Shown here in pieces: positions 61,701 through 64,000 of a DNA stretch of 64,000 nucleotides (position 1 is its first letter; each line of letters opens with the position of its first letter). The notes under the pieces were generated by a model. The model was given only the letters and a program-made list of their open reading frames with translations, did no database searches and was not told the DNA's origin. The position numbers were made by a program, and so were the translations under genes. The stretch is from Sphingobium sp. SCG-1 (GTDB lineage Bacteria > Pseudomonadota > Alphaproteobacteria > Sphingomonadales > Sphingomonadaceae): the NCBI RefSeq assembly GCF_002953135.1, contig NZ_CP026372.1, positions 3,335,501 to 3,399,500 of the forward strand, in the 5' to 3' direction.

Positions 61701-62335
61701 TGAAGCGTCGCCTGCCCGTCGCCGTCAGTGCGGCCGAAGAACTGCATGAGTTGGATCGTGCGCTCCGCGCGCTCGCGCAGGGAAGGCGCCTCCAGCAGAA
61801 CCTGCTTCGACGCCGCGTCGAACGGCGCGATCTGGGCAATGCCATTTACGAGCGAGGCATCGTCCAGTCGCGAAACAGCATCCCAGTCAACCACATAGCC
61901 TTGCATCTTGGCAAAACGCTGCGATTCCTGTTCCAGCGCCGCCCGCTCAACGGACGCCAGGATGTCGTCATCGTGGACGGCCAGGCTTTCGACTTCAGCC
62001 TCAACTTGCCTGAACGGCGTTGTGACTGTCAGTTCCCGCACCACCTTGAACCGTGCGACACCGGTGAGGATGATGTTAAAGCGGCCATCGTCCAGCGCCT
62101 CGAATTCGCCGATGTGGCCGACGCACCCAATGTTGTAAAGCAGCGGCTCTCTATTCTGGCTGCCCGCATTGGCTGCATCACCGCGAGGCTGGATCATGCC
62201 GATCCGCCGATCGCGTGCCATAGCGTCCCGCACCAGCGCCCGATATCGTGGCTCGAAAATGTGGAGTGGCAACTGCATCCCCGGAAAGAGCAGCGCCCCG
62301 GCCAATGGGAACAGCGATATGCGCTGCGTCGGCAT
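61697..62335 (-). CDS. LON peptidase substrate-binding domain protein
   Basis: A 212-residue protein with only the N-terminal domain of Lon protease. The start at 62335 lies 1 bp after the thioredoxin stop. ISLFPLAGALLFPGMQLPLH and IFEPRYRALVRDAM are the family hallmark, followed by IGMIQPRG and GCVGHIGEFEALDDGRFNII. It lacks ATPase and protease domains. The role is unknown; the order thioredoxin-LON-Trm112 is conserved in sphingomonads, from memory. Confidence 0.9.
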   Translation of the reverse strand: MPTQRISLFPLAGALLFPGMQLPLHIFEPRYRALVRDAMARDRRIGMIQPRGDAANAGSQNREPLLYNIGCVGHIGEFEALDDGRFNIILTGVARFKVVRELTVTTPFRQVEAEVESLAVHDDDILASVERAALEQESQRFAKMQGYVVDWDAVSRLDDASLVNGIAQIAPFDAASKQVLLEAPSLRERAERTIQLMQFFGRTDGDGQATLQ

Positions 62336-62336
62336 G

Positions 62337-63248
62337 TCAGCCGAACAAGATGGCGGATAGGCGACGGCGCTGAGCGGACACCCATGGGTCTTCAAGACCA
62401 ACCGCTTCGAAAAGCTTCAGCAATTGCTGGCGGGCCGCGCCTTCGTTCCAGTCGCGATCGCGCGCTACGATGTCGAGGAGCGCGTCTGCGGCGGCATCGC
62501 GATTGCCATTGGCCATATAACCGCCTGCAAGTGCAAAGCGCGTTTCATAGTCGTCCGGATTGGCGGCGATCTGCGCTTCAAGCCCCGACAGGTCTTCCAC
62601 CGGCTGCGAGTCCCTGGCAAGCGACAATGCCGCCCGCGCGCGTTCGACATGTTGTTCCTTTGCCAATTCCGGCGGCACCGCGTCCAACACGAGTTGCGCC
62701 TGATCCAGTTCGCCCAGCGCCACCAGCGCGCGAATCTGCCCGCTGAGCACTTCGGCATTGTCCGGCGCCATGTCCCCGATCTGCCGGAAGATGCTCAGAG
62801 CGCGGTCGGCGTCGCCCTCCCCCAGTGCTTCCTCGCCCATAGCAATCAGCGGAGCTATCTCCTGCGCTTGCGCCTTGTCCTCCGACTCGATCGGAAGCTG
62901 CGACAGCAACTGATCGAACATTTGCCGGAACTGCCCTTCCGTACGTGCCTGGGTCAGGTCGGCGACCGGCTGGCCCTGAAAGATCGCATAGACGGTAGGG
63001 ATCGACCGCACCTGAAACTGTGAAGCGATGAAGCCGTTCTCATCGACGTTGATCTTGATCAGCTTGACGCCTTTGGTGGCGTATTCGGCGCAAACCTTCT
63101 CGATCACTGGCGTCAGTTGCTTGCAGGGTCCGCACCATTCGGCCCAGAAATCTACGATGACCAGCGATGTGCGCGACGGGTCCACCACGTCGCGGCGGAA
63201 TGCCTCGACGGCCAGCTTGTCGCTCTCGCTCATCCCCAGCGTCGCCAA
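62337..63248 (-). CDS. Thioredoxin with C-terminal tetratricopeptide repeats (CnoX/YbbN-like)
   Basis: A 303-residue cytoplasmic protein starting with TTG at 63248 (AGGAG 7 bases upstream). The thioredoxin domain has WCGPC (Cys39, Cys42) and VRSIPTVYAI with the cis-Pro. From about 130 on, helical TPR-like repeats follow (ALSIFRQIGDMAPDNAEVLS, RFALAGGYMANGNRDAAADA). This is the CnoX/YbbN layout, a chaperone-holdase that protects proteins from oxidation. Confidence 0.92.
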   Translation of the reverse strand: MATLGMSESDKLAVEAFRRDVVDPSRTSLVIVDFWAEWCGPCKQLTPVIEKVCAEYATKGVKLIKINVDENGFIASQFQVRSIPTVYAIFQGQPVADLTQARTEGQFRQMFDQLLSQLPIESEDKAQAQEIAPLIAMGEEALGEGDADRALSIFRQIGDMAPDNAEVLSGQIRALVALGELDQAQLVLDAVPPELAKEQHVERARAALSLARDSQPVEDLSGLEAQIAANPDDYETRFALAGGYMANGNRDAAADALLDIVARDRDWNEGAARQQLLKLFEAVGLEDPWVSAQRRRLSAILFG

Positions 63249-63455
63249 TGATCGTCTCCTGATAGCAGCGTTTTCGTGATGCCCTTATGTGGGGCACCTT
63301 TGCGCTGGCGCAAGCTTTCACCACCCAAAGCTTCATCCGATACGGCTTTTTAGAACAGTTTTCGAAATCCGGCAAAAACACGCTTGCCGCATTGCGAAAC
63401 CGATGCTAGTTGCCGCGCCTCACCCGCCGGAAGGACTTGTTCCCCGGCCGCCAGA

Positions 63456-63530
63456 GCGGGCGTAGCTCAGGGGTAGAGCACAACCTTGCCAAGGTTGGGG
63501 TCGAGGGTTCGAATCCCTTCGCCCGCTCCA
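63456..63530 (+). tRNA. tRNA-Gly (anticodon GCC)
   Basis: The cloverleaf is complete. The acceptor stem is GCGGGCG/CGCCCGC, the D arm GCTC-AGGGGTA-GAGC, the anticodon arm CAACC-TTGCCAA-GGTTG with anticodon GCC, a short variable loop, and the T arm GAGGG-TTCGAAT-CCCTT. Discriminator T and an encoded CCA follow (63527-63530). It is on the plus strand. Confidence 0.97.
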
Positions 63531-63602
63531 GAAATCATCCATAAATCAATGGTTTCTGGGGCAACTGTGTGAGCGTGGTAGTCTCTAAAATGTTTGGTCG
63601 CT

Positions 63603-63858
63603 CACCTCGTTTACGCGCGGACTATCGCGCGAGCTCGGACCGAACGGCATCACCGTCAATCTCGTGCAGCCTGGATCGGTCGACACCGACGCCAATCCGG
63701 CGGACGGCCCCGCGGCAGATTTTCAACGTAGCCTGACCTCCCTGGGGCGTTACGCCAAGCCGCGCGAAATCGCGAATGCGGCGGCTTTTCTCGCAAGCCC
63801 GGCCGCGAGCAGCATCACCGGTGCGACGCTGACCGTCGACGGTGGCGCCATCGCCTGA
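63603..63858 (+). pseudogene. Remnant: C-terminus of a short-chain dehydrogenase
   Basis: Starting about 73 bp after the tRNA, the frame reads GLSRELGPNGITVNLVQPGS, then YAKPREIANAAAFLASPAAS and GATLTVDGGAIA to TGA at 63858. This is the last 80 or so residues of a classical SDR. The nucleotide-binding half and the catalytic Tyr-Lys are missing, so the 5' part has been lost. Confidence 0.7.
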
Positions 63859-64000
63859 TCATGGGCGCAATGAGGATAGCGTCTTGCTACCGAGATCGGG
63901 CACTCCCTTATCCTAGATGGACGGCCGTCCTCGTGACCGCTTGCCGGCTTCGACTTCGAGATCAAGGTCATCGCCCGCATACCAGATGGTCCGCTTCATT

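Noticed and set aside
61751..62746. Plus-strand open frame of 331 codons
   Set aside because: It is antisense to the LON-domain and thioredoxin genes, which have clear motifs; GC-rich sequence leaves the other strand open by chance.
1..64000. CRISPR array, rRNA genes, prophage or secretion-system genes
   Set aside because: No regularly spaced repeats, no rRNA-like sequence and no structural phage genes were seen; only an integrase tail and insertion sequences occur.

Overview
The window reads as DNA of an alphaproteobacterium of the order Sphingomonadales (Sphingobium, Novosphingobium or Sphingomonas type). This is inferred from the many TonB-dependent receptors, the mix of aromatic-catabolic families, the MucR regulator, the small DUF3072, DUF3606 and DUF4287 proteins, and the high GC content. 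The last 4 kb (UbiH-like hydroxylase, Trm112, LON-domain protein, thioredoxin, tRNA-Gly) look chromosomal.

Layout. 1-6.1 kb: an uptake locus with phnE (cut by the window edge), phnC, phnD and a TonB receptor on the minus strand, next to an RpiR/SIS-type regulator and a HAD phosphatase. 6.4-8.2 kb: a divergent LysR/SDR pair. 8.2-26.4 kb: an accessory stretch that mixes small stress or plasmid-type proteins, DNA-repair genes (xthA, alkB, tag, a SNase-like protein) and a vapBC pair with many gene remnants. The remnants come from an amidinotransferase-superfamily enzyme, an esterase, a tyrosine recombinase, two SRAP genes, an IS630 transposase and an imuA-imuB-dnaE2 cassette collapsed by deletion.

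26.4-56.7 kb is the most interesting part: a large aromatic-catabolic locus. A seven-gene minus-strand operon runs MhpA-like hydroxylase, CoA-transferase A and B, FAH-fold hydrolase, MFS transporter, glutaryl-CoA-dehydrogenase-like enzyme, thiolase. A second minus-strand operon runs TetR, amidohydrolase/decarboxylase, TonB receptor, MBL hydrolase. Two plus-strand operons run extradiol dioxygenase, TonB receptor (frameshifted at a G tract), sulfatase; and MhpA-like hydroxylase, extradiol dioxygenase, FAH hydrolase, acyl-CoA synthetase, SDR, small exported protein. Four near-identical 14-bp palindromes of the form TGACTAnnTAGTCA lie in the promoter regions of all four units, next to three TetR genes. 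This marks the locus as one regulon. Read together, the genes predict import of a sulfated (or otherwise bulky) phenolic compound, desulfation, ring hydroxylation, meta cleavage, hydrolysis of the ring-fission product, CoA activation and beta-oxidation. The substrate cannot be read from sequence.

Within that locus an intact IS66-family element (about 3.1 kb, terminal inverted repeats, perfect 8-bp target duplication) splits a sulfatase-like gene that had already lost its catalytic motif. 56.8-57.5 kb holds remnants of enoyl-CoA hydratase, phosphotransferase and HxlR genes. 57.6-64 kb carries carbonic anhydrase, a DUF2279 protein and the housekeeping block, ending with tRNA-Gly(GCC) and a truncated SDR.
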